Below, in pieces: positions 23,863 to 33,656 of a stretch of DNA of 64,000 nt; position 1 is the stretch's first letter; each line of letters starts with the position of its first letter. This DNA comes from Melghirimyces thermohalophilus. Lineage in GTDB: Bacteria; Bacillota; Bacilli; Thermoactinomycetales; DSM-45169. A model generated the notes under the pieces. It searched no databases. It saw nothing but the letters and a program-made list of their open reading frames with translations, and was not told where the DNA came from. The stretch spans positions 45,637 to 109,636 of the forward strand of contig NZ_FMZA01000011.1 of NCBI RefSeq assembly GCF_900102685.1, in the 5' to 3' direction. Both the position numbers and the translations under genes were made by a program.

Positions 23863-24249
23863 TTAATCCCAAAACATTAAATGAAAAGAACTGTCCGTTC
23901 TCGATTTTGCAAAAAATTCAGCTTCATCACCGCCATCAACATGGGGATCGATGTTCCAGAAATAACCACATTCACCTTTTTCTATATATCTTGTTCCTAC
24001 ATAATCATTCGGATCAAGAGGGTCATACTCCCATAATTCAACTTTCACCTTATCTGGACCAGTAAAATCATCCCGACAAATCCTATAATTATTCCCTTTA
24101 GAGGGATACACATCAGATTCATAACCATTACGAGGGAGAGTTTCTTCTCCTACGTAAGTCCAAGGGCTTGCAAGTGCAGAAGAAGGTATCAACAACGCAG
24201 TTACTAATGCCACAATAGACATTTTCACCTTTTTCACGCTCTTCTTCAT
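23863..24249 (-). CDS. Small secreted protein, function unknown
   Basis: About 128 residues with an Ala/Leu-rich signal peptide (MSIVALVTALLIPSSALA) and a likely cleavage after ASA/ALA near residue 27. The mature part has two Cys (RICRDD and KGECGYF) that could form a disulphide, many Asp/Glu/Tyr and ends in SFHLMFWD. No known domain recognised. The start is uncertain: the ATG used directly follows AAGGAG, and downstream in-frame starts exist. By eye the base composition is lower in GC than neighbouring genes, which hints at recent gain. Confidence 0.6.
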   Translation of the reverse strand: MKKSVKKVKMSIVALVTALLIPSSALASPWTYVGEETLPRNGYESDVYPSKGNNYRICRDDFTGPDKVKVELWEYDPLDPNDYVGTRYIEKGECGYFWNIDPHVDGGDEAEFFAKSRTDSSFHLMFWD

Positions 24250-24626
24250 CTCCTTTTTTACTTGAAAAATCACTCCCCATCCATTTTAAGCAATTTATAA
24301 TATATTTTCAATATATTTCCTAACCTGCGGGTCATTTCTTCACAGGATCATTCCATCTGAAAAGGCCCGTAAAGCCTTGTCGTCACTCACCGTTCACAGA
24401 TGGTAGTCATCCATATCAAAAGACCAAACATCGCAGGAATACGGATCATCTGTATAAGGTAAGTGAGCATGTCCGTCACTTGATGCTGATCTCTCTTATC
24501 AGCACCAGTTGAATCGTGCCCCATGACCACATGGAGATCGTTCACCGTTCCGGGCATTGGCCCTTTCTGGAAGACCAGACAAGTTCCTTTCGGTCACAAA
24601 ATGTTTTATACAGTGAATACAGAAAC
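24250..24626. other. Intergenic stretch without a recognised gene
   Basis: Nothing convincing on either strand. It contains one imperfect hairpin (TGCTGAT/ATCAGCA, about 24482-24504) and A/T-rich sequence just upstream of the secreted-protein gene that may hold its promoter. Confidence 0.6.
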
Positions 24627-24657
24627 AACCGCCTCTCCAATAACAGGAGAGGCGGTT
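24627..24657 (-). terminator. Terminator of the mltG pair
   Basis: Perfect 12-bp arms AACCGCCTCTCC and GGAGAGGCGGTT with a 7-nt loop; a T-rich tail (TTGTTTCTG) follows on the minus strand. Confidence 0.75.
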
Positions 24658-24677
24658 GGATAAAGTGTTTTTTACGG

Positions 24678-25715
24678 TTAATTTTGTTGTTTTTTTGCTT
24701 GTTGTTCGCTCCGTTTGATGTTGCGGTTGTGACCCGCTTCGGTTCGTGCGAAATAATGGCGGCCGGTGCCGTCCTTGCGGGTGACATAAAAGAAATAATC
24801 GTGTTCTTCCGGATGAAGAGCCGCCTTGAGCGCCAGTTTGCCCGGATTGGAGATGGGCCCCGGCGGCAACCCTTTGTATAGATAAGTGTTGTAGGGACTT
24901 TTCACCTCTAAATGCTTATAGAGCAAGCGCTGTTTCCGTTTTTCCAGGGCGTACTGGACGGTGGCGTCCACCTGAAGTTTTTTCCCCGCTTGCAACCGAT
25001 TATAGATAACGCCGGCAATCCGAGGATATTCTTCCGGGACCTTCGCCTCCTTTTCGATAATAGAAGCGATGGTGACCCATTCATCCATAGTCAGATTCCG
25101 CTCTTTCAGGTCTGACAGGTAGCCCTCTCGCTCCATATGGCGACGAAACTGTTCCAACATTTTATCCACCAGCTGGGAAGGTTCTGTATCCTTGGGAAGA
25201 TTGTATGTGATCGGGAAGAGGTAACCCTCCAGACGATGGCGCCGCTCCGCTTCCACTGGAATTCGATTTAAGAGAAAACGGTTCCGGCTCTTCCGGTCCA
25301 CCGACTTCAGAAAAGCCTCTCCATCGATCCCCTTCTCCTCCAACTTCGCGGCGATCTGTTCCGCTGTATACCCTTCCGGAACCACCAAACGCATCACGCT
25401 TTGGGAACCATCGGTGAAAATATCTAAGATCTTGTTCGCATCCGCCCCCGGAGGCACCTCATAAACCCCTGCCTTTATATCCTTGGCCTCTCCTTTTAAG
25501 TAGGCATAAGCGGCAAAGATCCATTCATTTTTCACCAAGCCCTTCTCTTCTAGCGTTTTTCCCACCGCTAGCACAGAAGCGCCGGTAGAGATCTCCACCT
25601 CCGTCGGGCGGTCGATATCACGGGGAGTCAAGCTGTAATCGACATAAAAATACCCGATCACAGAGACAGCGGTCAAAAGAAGAATGGTTAACAAAATGCG
25701 TAAAGTCCAGTTCAT
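24678..25715 (-). CDS. mltG: Endolytic murein transglycosylase MltG, copy 1
   Basis: Membrane-bound lytic transglycosylase, 345 residues, that cuts nascent glycan strands. One N-terminal TM helix (ILLTILLLTAVSVIGYFYV), then the YceG/MltG domain with PEGYTAEQIA, RLEGYLFPITYNLP, the catalytic Glu in VTIASIIEKEAK, AGVIYNRLQAGKKLQVDATVQYA and LPPGPISNPGKLAL. ATG chosen with AGAGGAAG 9-10 nt upstream; the frame extends to 25763. It follows a close paralogue 130 nt away; B. subtilis has a single copy (yrrL) here. Confidence 0.9.
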   Translation of the reverse strand: MNWTLRILLTILLLTAVSVIGYFYVDYSLTPRDIDRPTEVEISTGASVLAVGKTLEEKGLVKNEWIFAAYAYLKGEAKDIKAGVYEVPPGADANKILDIFTDGSQSVMRLVVPEGYTAEQIAAKLEEKGIDGEAFLKSVDRKSRNRFLLNRIPVEAERRHRLEGYLFPITYNLPKDTEPSQLVDKMLEQFRRHMEREGYLSDLKERNLTMDEWVTIASIIEKEAKVPEEYPRIAGVIYNRLQAGKKLQVDATVQYALEKRKQRLLYKHLEVKSPYNTYLYKGLPPGPISNPGKLALKAALHPEEHDYFFYVTRKDGTGRHYFARTEAGHNRNIKRSEQQAKKQQN

Positions 25716-25847
25716 CTGTCGTTGCTTCCTCTCCCGATGAGTTTCGTCTATGTGCCTGACCATAACTCTATGAAATTGTACATGTCCCTCGGGTTGATTG
25801 GCAACTCACTCGCCATCTGTCAATTCAACAAGCTCGGATTCTGTTTG

Positions 25848-26891
25848 TCACCTTCTGCTGTTTGAGCTCTGTTTCTCAACGCTCAGTGCCTTATATTTGC
25901 GGTGCTCTTCAAAGGTTTCGGCAAAATAGTGTTCCCCTGTTCCATCTTTCTTGGTCACATAATAGAGATAGCTGTGTTTATCTGGTTCGATCGCGGCCAC
26001 AAGCGCCTTTTCTCCGGGATTGGCGATCGGCCCCGGTGGCAGACCATCGTTTCGGTAGGTGTTATAAGCATTTTCCACTTCTAAATCATCATAGGAAAGA
26101 CGGGCCTTCTGCTTTCCCCGGGCGTATTGGACGGTCGCGTCCACTTGCAGGCGCATCTCTTGATTGAGTCGATTGTAAATCACTCCGGCAATCTTGGGAA
26201 GCTCTTTCTTCGCTTGTCCTTCCCGTTCCACAATGGAAGCGATCGTCACCCACTGGTCCAACGTCAGGTTTTTTTGTTTCAATTTTTGGAGAACGCCGTG
26301 TTCCTTCATTTTCTTTTCAAACTGCCCCAGCATCATATTGACCATATCGGTGGCTGTAGCCCTTTTCGGAATATTATAGGTGCTGGGATACAGATAACCT
26401 TCCAGACGGTAGCGCCGCTTCGGATTCTCCGGGATCTCCTTGAGAAAAGCGTAATCATAATCCTTCTTTTCCACCGCTTTTATAAACTGCTCTTTGGTCA
26501 CCTGCGTATTTTCTTCCATCCGCTCTGCGATCTGTTCCACCGTGTATCCTTCAGGGATGGTGACGGAAATGGTGTTTTGCTTCCCCTGGGTGATCATCTC
26601 CAGGATGCCGTTCACGTCCATTTCCGGAGGAATTTCATAAATCCCCGCTTTCAACCCCCGGGAATTTCCGCTGATCCACGCATAGGTACTAAAAAACCAA
26701 TCATTTCGGATGAGGTGCTCCTTTTTTAACAACCGACCGATATCCGCCGTTGAAGCACCCGGTTCGATTTCTACTTGAACAGACTCGGACCGCTGGGGGG
26801 AACCGAGAGAGTAATCAATATAAAGGTAGGCCAGGGCTGACCATGCTGCAAAAAGGATCAATGTATAAATACCGCGCATCAGCCACTTCAT
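25848..26891 (-). CDS. mltG: Endolytic murein transglycosylase MltG, copy 2
   Basis: Paralogue of the next gene downstream, 347 residues, same layout: TM helix near residues 8-26, PEGYTVEQIAERM, RLEGYLYPSTYNIP, catalytic Glu in VTIASIVEREGQ and LPPGPIANPGEKAL. All key residues are kept in both copies, so neither looks degenerate. ATG start with GAAGGAG. Position after DUF1292/ruvX matches the yrrL locus; this copy is closest to the ancestral site. Confidence 0.9.
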   Translation of the reverse strand: MKWLMRGIYTLILFAAWSALAYLYIDYSLGSPQRSESVQVEIEPGASTADIGRLLKKEHLIRNDWFFSTYAWISGNSRGLKAGIYEIPPEMDVNGILEMITQGKQNTISVTIPEGYTVEQIAERMEENTQVTKEQFIKAVEKKDYDYAFLKEIPENPKRRYRLEGYLYPSTYNIPKRATATDMVNMMLGQFEKKMKEHGVLQKLKQKNLTLDQWVTIASIVEREGQAKKELPKIAGVIYNRLNQEMRLQVDATVQYARGKQKARLSYDDLEVENAYNTYRNDGLPPGPIANPGEKALVAAIEPDKHSYLYYVTKKDGTGEHYFAETFEEHRKYKALSVEKQSSNSRR

Positions 26892-26943
26892 CCGCTGTAC
26901 TCCTTCTCTCCGGTTTTGCCCCTATCATCTTAACACATGTGGC

Positions 26944-26972
26944 AATAAAAAAAACGGGGAAAACCCCCGTTC
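26944..26972 (-). terminator. Terminator of the alaS-ireB-ruvX-DUF1292 unit
   Basis: Minus strand AACGGGG, 5-nt loop, CCCCGTT and a run of T, 8 nt after the last stop. Confidence 0.9.
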
Positions 26973-26979
26973 ATCGACA

Positions 26980-27291
26980 TCATTCATCAAAATAGAGCAT
27001 CTCGTCTAGAGCGTCGGCCACCTGGTCCCACTCGCTGTCCTCATCCACATGTTCCAGACGCCGATTCCCCTGGTGCTCGGTCACCCGAAAGATGTAGGCA
27101 TCATCGGGATCGTCCTCTTCAAATCCCCCGAGCACGGCATAATGCTGCCCATCTACTTCCAGCTCCCGAATCAACCGGTGGCGGGACTCCCGATTCACAT
27201 CTTCTTCATCTACAAGAATCAGTTCTTGTCCCAACTCTGTCTCCAATGTATTCAGGTTTTTGATCTTTTCATCCCGCACATTCACCGTCAT
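26980..27291 (-). CDS. DUF1292 family protein, copy 2
   Basis: Acidic 103-residue protein of the DUF1292 (YrzB-like) family, with ELILVDEEDVN, VDGQHYAVLGGF and an acidic C-terminus ending DEMLYFDE. Start ATG overlaps the upstream stop (TGATG), so translation is coupled to the preceding DUF1292 gene. Function unknown. Downstream terminator closes the operon. Confidence 0.8.
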   Translation of the reverse strand: MTVNVRDEKIKNLNTLETELGQELILVDEEDVNRESRHRLIRELEVDGQHYAVLGGFEEDDPDDAYIFRVTEHQGNRRLEHVDEDSEWDQVADALDEMLYFDE

Positions 27292-27626
27292 CACCTATGA
27301 TCCTCTTCATCATCCAGTTCATCGGCTAAGGTGTTGAGCACTTCTTCCACCATATCCCATTCTTTATCATTCTCGATCGGGATCAGCTGAATGTCTTCGC
27401 CCTCCCCTTCATAGCGGAAAGCGTACACTTCCTGCTCGACGGGCTCCCCTTCTTCCTGCTCGGCGGCTTCCTCTACCTGTTCGGCAGGAATCAACAGAAT
27501 GTACTTTTGCCCGTTATCCCGTTCGAAGCGATAAAGGACTTCAAAGGTTTCTTGCTGGCCATCCTCGTTACTGATCAACACTGTTTCGTGTTGGTGTTCA
27601 TGTTCATGGTTTCCGTTCTCAGACAT
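27291..27626 (-). CDS. yrzB: DUF1292 family protein, copy 1 (YrzB-like)
   Basis: Highly acidic 111-residue protein. N-terminal His/Glu-rich NGNHEHEHQHE, then ETFEVLYRFERDNGQKYILLIP, an Ala/Glu-rich linker and EWDMVEEVLNTLADELDDEED. ATG with GGAGGAAT upstream. It overlaps ruvX by 8 nt, as in the yrrK-yrzB pair of B. subtilis. Function unknown; a second DUF1292 gene follows. Confidence 0.82.
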   Translation of the reverse strand: MSENGNHEHEHQHETVLISNEDGQQETFEVLYRFERDNGQKYILLIPAEQVEEAAEQEEGEPVEQEVYAFRYEGEGEDIQLIPIENDKEWDMVEEVLNTLADELDDEEDHR

Positions 27627-28053
27627 CTCTATTCCTCCTCTGGGCATCCAGGTATCCCTGCAGGATCCAGGAAGCCGCCATCTGGTCAATCACTTTCCGC
27701 CGTTTGCGGCGACTCATATCGGCGTCGATCAAGGTCCGTTCCACAGCAACCGTGGACAGCCGCTCATCCCATAGCTCCACAGGAATAGAAAACCGTTCCT
27801 CCAACTGGCGAGAAAGCTCTTGACATATCTGCCCCTTCTCACCGATCGATCCATCCATATTGCGCGGAAGACCCACGACCAGTTTATCCACCTCATACTG
27901 CTCGATCAGCTCTTGCAACCGTTTTAGCCAATCAGGCTGGTCGCGGCGAACCATGTCCACCCCCTGGGCTGTCCAGCCCATCGGGTCGCTAATGGCCACC
28001 CCCATACGCTTTTCCCCCACATCCAGTCCCATGATCCGTTTCACGTATTCCAC
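27619..28053 (-). CDS. ruvX: Putative Holliday junction resolvase RuvX (YqgF/YrrK)
   Basis: RNase H-fold nuclease, 144 residues; members resolve Holliday junctions or mature the 16S rRNA 5' end. Conserved MGLDVGEKRMGVAISD with the first catalytic Asp, KLVVGLPRNMDGS, WDERLSTVAVE with Glu/Arg, and a late Asp in KVIDQMAA. It sits in the alaS-ireB-ruvX-DUF1292 order typical for Bacillota. Confidence 0.92.
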   Translation of the reverse strand: MEYVKRIMGLDVGEKRMGVAISDPMGWTAQGVDMVRRDQPDWLKRLQELIEQYEVDKLVVGLPRNMDGSIGEKGQICQELSRQLEERFSIPVELWDERLSTVAVERTLIDADMSRRKRRKVIDQMAASWILQGYLDAQRRNRDV

Positions 28054-28076
28054 CGCTTCCTGAGGTTCTCATCTGT

Positions 28077-28337
28077 TTAATCCCGGTTGGTATCCAGGAA
28101 AGTCTTCACCAGTTCCTCCAACAGTTCGTCCCGCTCCAATTTGCGGATCAAGGCGCGGGCATTGTTGTGTCGGGGGATGTAAGCTGGATCGCCGGAAAGC
28201 AGATAACCGACCAACTGGTTGATGGGATTGTAACCCTTGTCCTTCAAAGCGGCGTACACGGTCAACAGAACCTCTTTAGGATCCGCTTCTTGTCCATCAT
28301 CACGGAAGTCGAACTTCATAGTCTTATCCAGCGACAC
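28077..28337 (-). CDS. IreB family regulatory phosphoprotein (YrzL)
   Basis: 86-residue protein with [33 protein letters not shown] and [17 protein letters not shown], the signature of the DUF965/IreB family, substrate of the PASTA kinase IreK in enterococci. GTG start 8 nt after AAAGAGG gives the family N-terminus; earlier codons are less likely. Between alaS and ruvX as in other Bacillota. Confidence 0.9.
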   Translation of the reverse strand: MSLDKTMKFDFRDDGQEADPKEVLLTVYAALKDKGYNPINQLVGYLLSGDPAYIPRHNNARALIRKLERDELLEELVKTFLDTNRD

Positions 28338-28429
28338 GTTCAACACCTCTTTCTATCTATTGACCACCTTGTGGTTTCCCATTCGCCTTTTCTGCTGGAT
28401 TTCCTTTCTTCTGATCCCAACAGATCCCA

Positions 28430-31069
28430 TCAGTCAGCGCTGTTTACGTTGTGTTCCCTGATGAAATCTGCCACCGCATCCAAGGCTTCATCCAACTTTT
28501 CTGGTTGTTTGCCCCCGGCTTGGGCCATGTTGGGGCGCCCTCCGCCACCTCCGCCGCAGCGGGTGGCAGCCTCTTTTACCAGTTTTCCGGCATGATATCC
28601 GGCCTGTACATAATCGGAAGACACGCTGGCCACCAATTGAACTTTGCCCCCGTTGACGGTACCGAGGACAATGATCCCTTGCTCCAGCTGATTTTTCAAG
28701 TCGTCCACCATCTGGCGGAGGGTGTCCATATCGGGAACATCCACTTTGGCAGTCAATAACGGCACTCCGTCAACATCTTCCACGCGGTCCACCAGACGTT
28801 GTCCTTCCAGGTGATTCAGTTTGGAACGGAGGGATTCGTTTTCCCTGGACATTTCTTTGATGCGACTTTGCAAGGTGGTGATGCGGTCAGGTAGTTCATC
28901 AGGCGACGTCTTCAACTGGTGGGCGGCAGTTTCCAGCACTTGAAGCTTTTCCTCCATAAACCGGTAAGCATAGCGTCCGGTGACCGCTTCCACCCGGCGG
29001 ATCCCAGAGCCGATCCCCCCTTCGGAGATCAGTTTGAACAGGCCGATCTCTCCGGTCTGCCGCACGTGGGTCCCACCGCACAGTTCCGTACTGTAGTCTC
29101 CCACTTGAACCACACGGACCCAGTCTCCGTATTTTTCGCCGAAAAGAGCCATCGCTCCCATCGCCTTGGCTTCTTCCAGGGGCATCTCCTTGATTTCCAC
29201 CGGGGTGTTGATCCAGATCTGCCGGTTGACGCGCTCTTCCACATCCCGTTTCTGCTCTTCGGTAAGGGTCTCAATATGGGTAAAGTCAAACCGCAACCGA
29301 TCCGGAGCGACCAGAGAGCCAGCTTGGTTGACGTGATCCCCCACTACTTCTTTCAACGCTTTGTGCAGCAAGTGGGTTGCCGTGTGATTTTTTACGATAT
29401 CGTCACGGAGGCGGTCTTCGATGCGGGCCTGGACGGTATCCCCTTTATGAAGCGTCCCCTCTTCCACACGAACCTGATGCACATGGTCCCCCTGAGGAGC
29501 TTTTTGCACATCTTCCACTACGAGACGGGCCTGGGATGTGATCATTTCCCCACGATCAGCGACCTGACCCCCGCTTTCTGCGTAGAAGGGGGTTTTTCCC
29601 AGCAGGACGAGGCCGGTCTCTCCTTCTCCTAACACATCCACCTGCTGATCCTGGTGGATGATGGCGACCACCTGGGTATCCACTTCCCGTTCCGTATAGC
29701 CAACAAAGGTGGTATCCACATCCAAATCGGAGAGCGCGCCACCCTGTACCTTCATGCTGCCGGCATCTTGCCGGGCCTCCCGGGCACGTTCCCTCTGTTC
29801 GTTCATCGCCTGCTCAAAACCTTCGGTATCCACGGTCATCCCCTGCTCCCGGGCAAAATCCTCGGTCAAGTCCACCGGGAAACCGTAAGTATCATATAGG
29901 GTAAAGGCGTCCCGGCCGCTGATTTGGGTCTTCCCTTCCGTTTTGAGCCGGGAGACCATCCCTTCTAATATATGCAAACCATCGGACAAGGTTTCCAGAA
30001 AACGCTCTTCTTCGTTCCGGATCACTTGTTGGATAAACCCTTTCTTTCGTAGGGGTTGCGGATAAAAATCCTGCATCATCTCCGCTACCACGTCAGTGAG
30101 ACGATAGAGAAAGGCTTTGTGGATGCCCAAGGTGCGGGAGAACCGGACCGCTCGCCGCAACAGCCGGCGAAGCACATAACCACGGCCTTCATTGGAAGGA
30201 GTCACCCCATCGCCGATGGCGAAAACCAGAGTACGAATGTGATCGGCGATCACCTTGAGGGCGGTGTCCACCTCTTGGCTTTCTCCGTAGCGAACCCCAG
30301 CTTCCGTGCAGACCACCTGAATGATCGGCTGAAACAGATCGGTGTCGAAGTTGGTCCGCACATTTTGCATCACAGACGCCATCCGCTCCAGCCCCATGCC
30401 GGTATCAATATTTTTCCGGGGCAGCGGCGTATAGCTCCCGTCAGGATTGTGATTAAACTGAGAGAACACCAGGTTCCAAATTTCCAAAAACCGCTCGTTC
30501 TCCCCACCAGGATAACACTCCGGATCGGACAAATCGCCGAAGGCCTCTCCACGATCGTAAAAGATCTCCGTATTGGGACCACTGGGACCTTCACCGATAT
30601 CCCAAAAGTTTTCCTCCAGCTTGACGATCCGCTCCAACGGGATGCCTACCTGTCGATGCCAGATGGAAAGCGCCTCGTCGTCCTCCGGATGAATGGTGAC
30701 CGAGAGGCGTTCCGGATCCATCCCCATCCACTTGGGGTCGGTCAAAAACTCCCAAGCCCACAGGATCGCCTCTTCCTTAAAATAATCTCCGATGGAGAAG
30801 TTGCCCAGCATTTCGAAGAACGTGTGATGGCGGGCGGTATAGCCTACGTTTTCGATATCGTTGGTCCGAATCGATTTTTGTGCATTGACGATGCGGGGAT
30901 TTTCCGGCTTCACCCGCCCGTCAAAATACTTTTTTAGTGTGGCCACCCCGCTGTTGATCCACAACAGGGAAGGGTCATCCACCGGCACCAGGGAAGCGCT
31001 GGGTTCCACTCGATGCCCCTTTTCCTGAAAGAAATCGAGAAACTTCCGCCGGATCTCATTCCCTTTCAT
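28430..31069 (-). CDS. alaS: Alanyl-tRNA synthetase
   Basis: Class II synthetase charging tRNA-Ala, 879 residues. Catalytic core from [17 protein letters not shown]; motif 2 around [19 protein letters not shown] (residues 70-88); editing-domain zinc motif [11 protein letters not shown] and [12 protein letters not shown]-terminal DHH-associated C-Ala domain ends with [19 protein letters not shown] start with AAAGGAG. Preceded by an alanine T-box leader and a strong promoter, so expression rises when uncharged tRNA-Ala accumulates. Confidence 0.97.
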   Translation of the reverse strand: MKGNEIRRKFLDFFQEKGHRVEPSASLVPVDDPSLLWINSGVATLKKYFDGRVKPENPRIVNAQKSIRTNDIENVGYTARHHTFFEMLGNFSIGDYFKEEAILWAWEFLTDPKWMGMDPERLSVTIHPEDDEALSIWHRQVGIPLERIVKLEENFWDIGEGPSGPNTEIFYDRGEAFGDLSDPECYPGGENERFLEIWNLVFSQFNHNPDGSYTPLPRKNIDTGMGLERMASVMQNVRTNFDTDLFQPIIQVVCTEAGVRYGESQEVDTALKVIADHIRTLVFAIGDGVTPSNEGRGYVLRRLLRRAVRFSRTLGIHKAFLYRLTDVVAEMMQDFYPQPLRKKGFIQQVIRNEEERFLETLSDGLHILEGMVSRLKTEGKTQISGRDAFTLYDTYGFPVDLTEDFAREQGMTVDTEGFEQAMNEQRERAREARQDAGSMKVQGGALSDLDVDTTFVGYTEREVDTQVVAIIHQDQQVDVLGEGETGLVLLGKTPFYAESGGQVADRGEMITSQARLVVEDVQKAPQGDHVHQVRVEEGTLHKGDTVQARIEDRLRDDIVKNHTATHLLHKALKEVVGDHVNQAGSLVAPDRLRFDFTHIETLTEEQKRDVEERVNRQIWINTPVEIKEMPLEEAKAMGAMALFGEKYGDWVRVVQVGDYSTELCGGTHVRQTGEIGLFKLISEGGIGSGIRRVEAVTGRYAYRFMEEKLQVLETAAHQLKTSPDELPDRITTLQSRIKEMSRENESLRSKLNHLEGQRLVDRVEDVDGVPLLTAKVDVPDMDTLRQMVDDLKNQLEQGIIVLGTVNGGKVQLVASVSSDYVQAGYHAGKLVKEAATRCGGGGGGRPNMAQAGGKQPEKLDEALDAVADFIREHNVNSAD

Positions 31070-31089
31070 CGTGATCACTCCTTTTAGAA

Positions 31090-31348
31090 AATAAAAAAAC
31101 CCCTCCATCCCATTCCGGGACGAGAAAGGTTCCCGCGGTACCACCCCGATTACCCCCGTCAACCAGGGGTCCCTCAACAGAATAACGGCTAGGGCGCCGG
31201 CGGGCTTGGTCTCACCCGCGCTCAGGAAACTGGCCTTCAACCGCCGCAACCGTGGAGGTCTTTCAGCCGCGGACCTCCCTCTCTTTCCGGACGAACGGTC
31301 TACTTCGGTTCCGTCATCGCATTTGAATGTCCGTTTCACAGGTTGTTA
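31090..31348 (-). ncRNA. T-box leader (tRNA-Ala) of alaS
   Basis: Contains the T-box core GGTGGTACCGCGG (about 31132-31144), the AGAGAGGGAGG stretch of stem I and a terminator stem followed by T7 just before alaS. The probable specifier codon is GCC (Ala) at 31232-31234, in the context GAAGGCCAGTTTCC. Uncharged tRNA-Ala pairs with specifier and T-box and favours the antiterminator. Confidence 0.9.
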
Positions 31349-31354
31349 TGCCTC

Positions 31355-31382
31355 ATTATACTACGAAACAGGGGTTGTTCAA
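31355..31382 (-). promoter_or_regulatory. Sigma-A promoter of alaS
   Basis: Minus strand TTGAAC, 16-nt spacer, perfect TATAAT, located just upstream of the T-box leader. Confidence 0.8.
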
Positions 31383-31398
31383 ACCTGTTGACAAGGGT

Positions 31399-32469
31399 TC
31401 AGGTCGTTTTTTTCGAAAGATGGTCGACCACATGTTCCACAATCACTTTGCAGACGGCAAAAAAGGGCACCGCTAAGATCAGGCCGAAAATCCCTCCCAG
31501 CTCCCCTCCCACCAACAGGGCAAAAATGATAAACAGGGGATGCATCTGCAAAGTCCTTCCTACAATCTGCGGAGACAAGACGTTTCCTTCCAGCATCTGC
31601 ACCGCCAGATTGACGATAATCACGGCGATCACCATCTCCTTGGAGAGGGAGAGAGCGACCATCAACGCCGGCACCGCACCAAAAAAGGGACCGAGGTACG
31701 GGATCACATTGAATATACCCACCACAAGCGCCAAAATCAATGCATAGGGCAATCCGATAATCAGGTAACCGATATATGCCAAAATGCCGACGGCAAGACA
31801 GACCATCAGCTGACCTCGCACATAATTGCCCAGAGCTTCATCCACATCCCGAAACAGACGGAGAACATCCTTGCGTCGTCGAATCGGCAACAGCGTGATT
31901 AGCGTTTTTTCGATCACATCCACATCTTTCAACATGTAGAACACAAGGAAGGGAACGATCACAGCCAGGAAAAGCTGGTTGATCGTGGTCCCCAAGGAAC
32001 TCATGATGTTACCGATCCCATCGCTCACACTTCCCTCCATCCGGTCCAGCGACTTCTCCAATCCCTGACGAAGGGTTTCCGGCAGGGCGTCTTTGCTGTG
32101 GTTGTATTGGTCGATCCAGGATTGGACGCGGGCATTCCATTCCGGCAGATGTTCGGCTAACTCCCGCAATTGGATGTGGAAAAGGGGAACCAGATTGATC
32201 AGAATGACGCAAATCGCACCGATGAACAAAGAATAGATCAAAAGGACCGCTAGGGAACGGGGAACGGAGTGATTGGCCAACAGATTGACAATCGGATTTA
32301 GAAGGTATGAGATGATGACGGCCACCACAAAGGGACCCACTACCGCTTTGGCAAATACAAAAAGGGAATGGAGAAGCGGTTTGATCTGGACCAGCAAAAA
32401 AAGAATCCCCAATACCGCAAGGACCAGCAAAGCCGTCCCCAGCCAACGACTTTGCGTCGGACGATCCAT
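31399..32469 (-). CDS. AI-2E family transporter (YrrI-like)
   Basis: Polytopic membrane protein, 356 residues, about seven to eight TM segments: two near the N-terminus (LGTALLVLAVLGILFLLV and FVVAVIISYLLNP), a soluble part with HLPEWNARVQSWIDQ and a C-terminal bundle with the conserved GIFNVIPYLGPFFGAVPA. Members export diverse small molecules or act as Na+/H+ antiporters; AI-2 export is not implied. ATG with GAGGAGGTG. Located upstream of alaS as yrrI is in B. subtilis. Confidence 0.88.
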   Translation of the reverse strand: MDRPTQSRWLGTALLVLAVLGILFLLVQIKPLLHSLFVFAKAVVGPFVVAVIISYLLNPIVNLLANHSVPRSLAVLLIYSLFIGAICVILINLVPLFHIQLRELAEHLPEWNARVQSWIDQYNHSKDALPETLRQGLEKSLDRMEGSVSDGIGNIMSSLGTTINQLFLAVIVPFLVFYMLKDVDVIEKTLITLLPIRRRKDVLRLFRDVDEALGNYVRGQLMVCLAVGILAYIGYLIIGLPYALILALVVGIFNVIPYLGPFFGAVPALMVALSLSKEMVIAVIIVNLAVQMLEGNVLSPQIVGRTLQMHPLFIIFALLVGGELGGIFGLILAVPFFAVCKVIVEHVVDHLSKKTT

Positions 32470-32536
32470 CAAGCCCACCTCCTCAACCGTTTCTCCATCA
32501 GTATATGTCCAACCTCCCAGGTCTACCCAACAAATC

Positions 32537-32566
32537 AAAGACCCCCGGAAAATCCGAGGGTCTTCT
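32537..32566 (-). terminator. Terminator after the yrzQ-like gene
   Basis: Minus strand AGACCCTCGG, TTTT loop, CCGGGGGTCT, then TTTGATTTG; upstream of the AI-2E gene start. Confidence 0.7.
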
Positions 32567-32631
32567 GGTCATCGGCCGAATCCCGTCTTGACATAAAAAG
32601 GGTAAGGGGGGATCGTGAGGTCGGGGCAAGA

Positions 32632-32856
32632 TCAGCGGACAAAACGACGCATCAGCCCATGCCGAAACATATCGGAAATCGTTCGACGAAAGGCTTTGTT
32701 CATGCCCAACTTACGCAACCGCTTGGCCTGACGCCCGATCAGGTCGCTGTTGGTGATTTTGTCCAACAGATTTCGGCGGCGACCGTTCTTAGAACGGCTG
32801 TACAGGATGGTGGCCGCTGATCCGATCAAAAGGGCGGAAAGGATCGACCGTTTCAT
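32632..32856 (-). CDS. Small YrzQ-like (DUF3918) protein
   Basis: 74 residues: a hydrophobic start MKRSILSALLIGSAATILY followed by a strongly basic tail (RSKNGRRR, RQAKRLRKLGM, RHGLMRRFVR). Likely a small membrane-associated protein of unknown role. ATG with AAGGGGG. Position between yrrI and yrzR matches B. subtilis yrzQ. Confidence 0.65.
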   Translation of the reverse strand: MKRSILSALLIGSAATILYSRSKNGRRRNLLDKITNSDLIGRQAKRLRKLGMNKAFRRTISDMFRHGLMRRFVR

Positions 32857-32874
32857 GGGAATCCCCCTTCCTGG

Positions 32875-33072
32875 CTACATGGATAAGGAATCCTGGCTGC
32901 TGTCCAGGAACAGGTCATTCAGCGAACTCAATGTTCCGTCTTCCTCCACCTGGTAAATGGAGGCCACTTTCCCGTTTTCGAGCGTCAGCTCGATAAAACA
33001 TCCCCAGCAATAAAACTGGTTGGAACCGACTTTTCCCAAGTCGTGGGTATTGCAATTGGGACAGCGAAGCAT
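32875..33072 (-). CDS. Small zinc-ribbon protein (YrzR-like)
   Basis: 65 residues with a four-Cys zinc ribbon: CPNC at residues 4-7 and CWGC around 22-25, then an acidic tail. ATG with GAGGAG. Function unknown; position matches yrzR of B. subtilis. Confidence 0.7.
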   Translation of the reverse strand: MLRCPNCNTHDLGKVGSNQFYCWGCFIELTLENGKVASIYQVEEDGTLSSLNDLFLDSSQDSLSM

Positions 33073-33091
33073 CGATACTCCTCGCTTTCAT

Positions 33092-33592
33092 TTAGACGTC
33101 CTGAACCGGCTGCCCGGCCATGGAGGCGATCAGCACATCTTCTCCCCAGGTTAGGGGAGCATCAGGACGGAACATTTTCCGCCCTTCGGTGAGATCGCTG
33201 ATAAATCCACCGGACAACTCGTACCCCATCAGGGTTCCCAATTCTTCCCTAAAATAGACGTCTTCCACCATCCCCAGCTCCTGGCCGTTGGACATCACCA
33301 CCGGCCGACCCTTCAGCTTTCGCTGTCCGGTCAGAAGACCGTGCCAATCTTCCTCCAGCTGATTCAAAGGGTGGATGTCGCTTTCGCTGTCCACAATCAC
33401 CGCATCGGTTCCCAGGGAGCCGATCCGTTCAAAGGGGAGAAATCGCCCCCGCCGAACCCAGCCCCCATTTTCCAACAACAACCCGACCATCTGCTGTTGT
33501 CCGTTAAACAGAATATCACGTACCGCCCCCAAACGCTTCCCCGTCCTGACGTGAATGACCGGAAGCCCGATGACATCCTGAGATCTGCGCAA
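33092..33592 (-). CDS. PRC-barrel domain protein (YrrD-like)
   Basis: 166 residues with two PRC-barrel repeats, QDVIGLPVIHVRTGKRLGAV at the start and GRPVVMSNGQELGMVEDVYF in the second half. Such domains mediate protein or RNA interactions; role here unknown. TTG start with GGAGTGAGG upstream. Located next to recD2 like yrrD. Confidence 0.8.
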   Translation of the reverse strand: MRRSQDVIGLPVIHVRTGKRLGAVRDILFNGQQQMVGLLLENGGWVRRGRFLPFERIGSLGTDAVIVDSESDIHPLNQLEEDWHGLLTGQRKLKGRPVVMSNGQELGMVEDVYFREELGTLMGYELSGGFISDLTEGRKMFRPDAPLTWGEDVLIASMAGQPVQDV

Positions 33593-33656
33593 GGAACCTC
33601 ACTCCTTCCGCTGTTTTTAGTATGGTTTGGGGGGCCGTCTCCATGCTGGGGGATGC

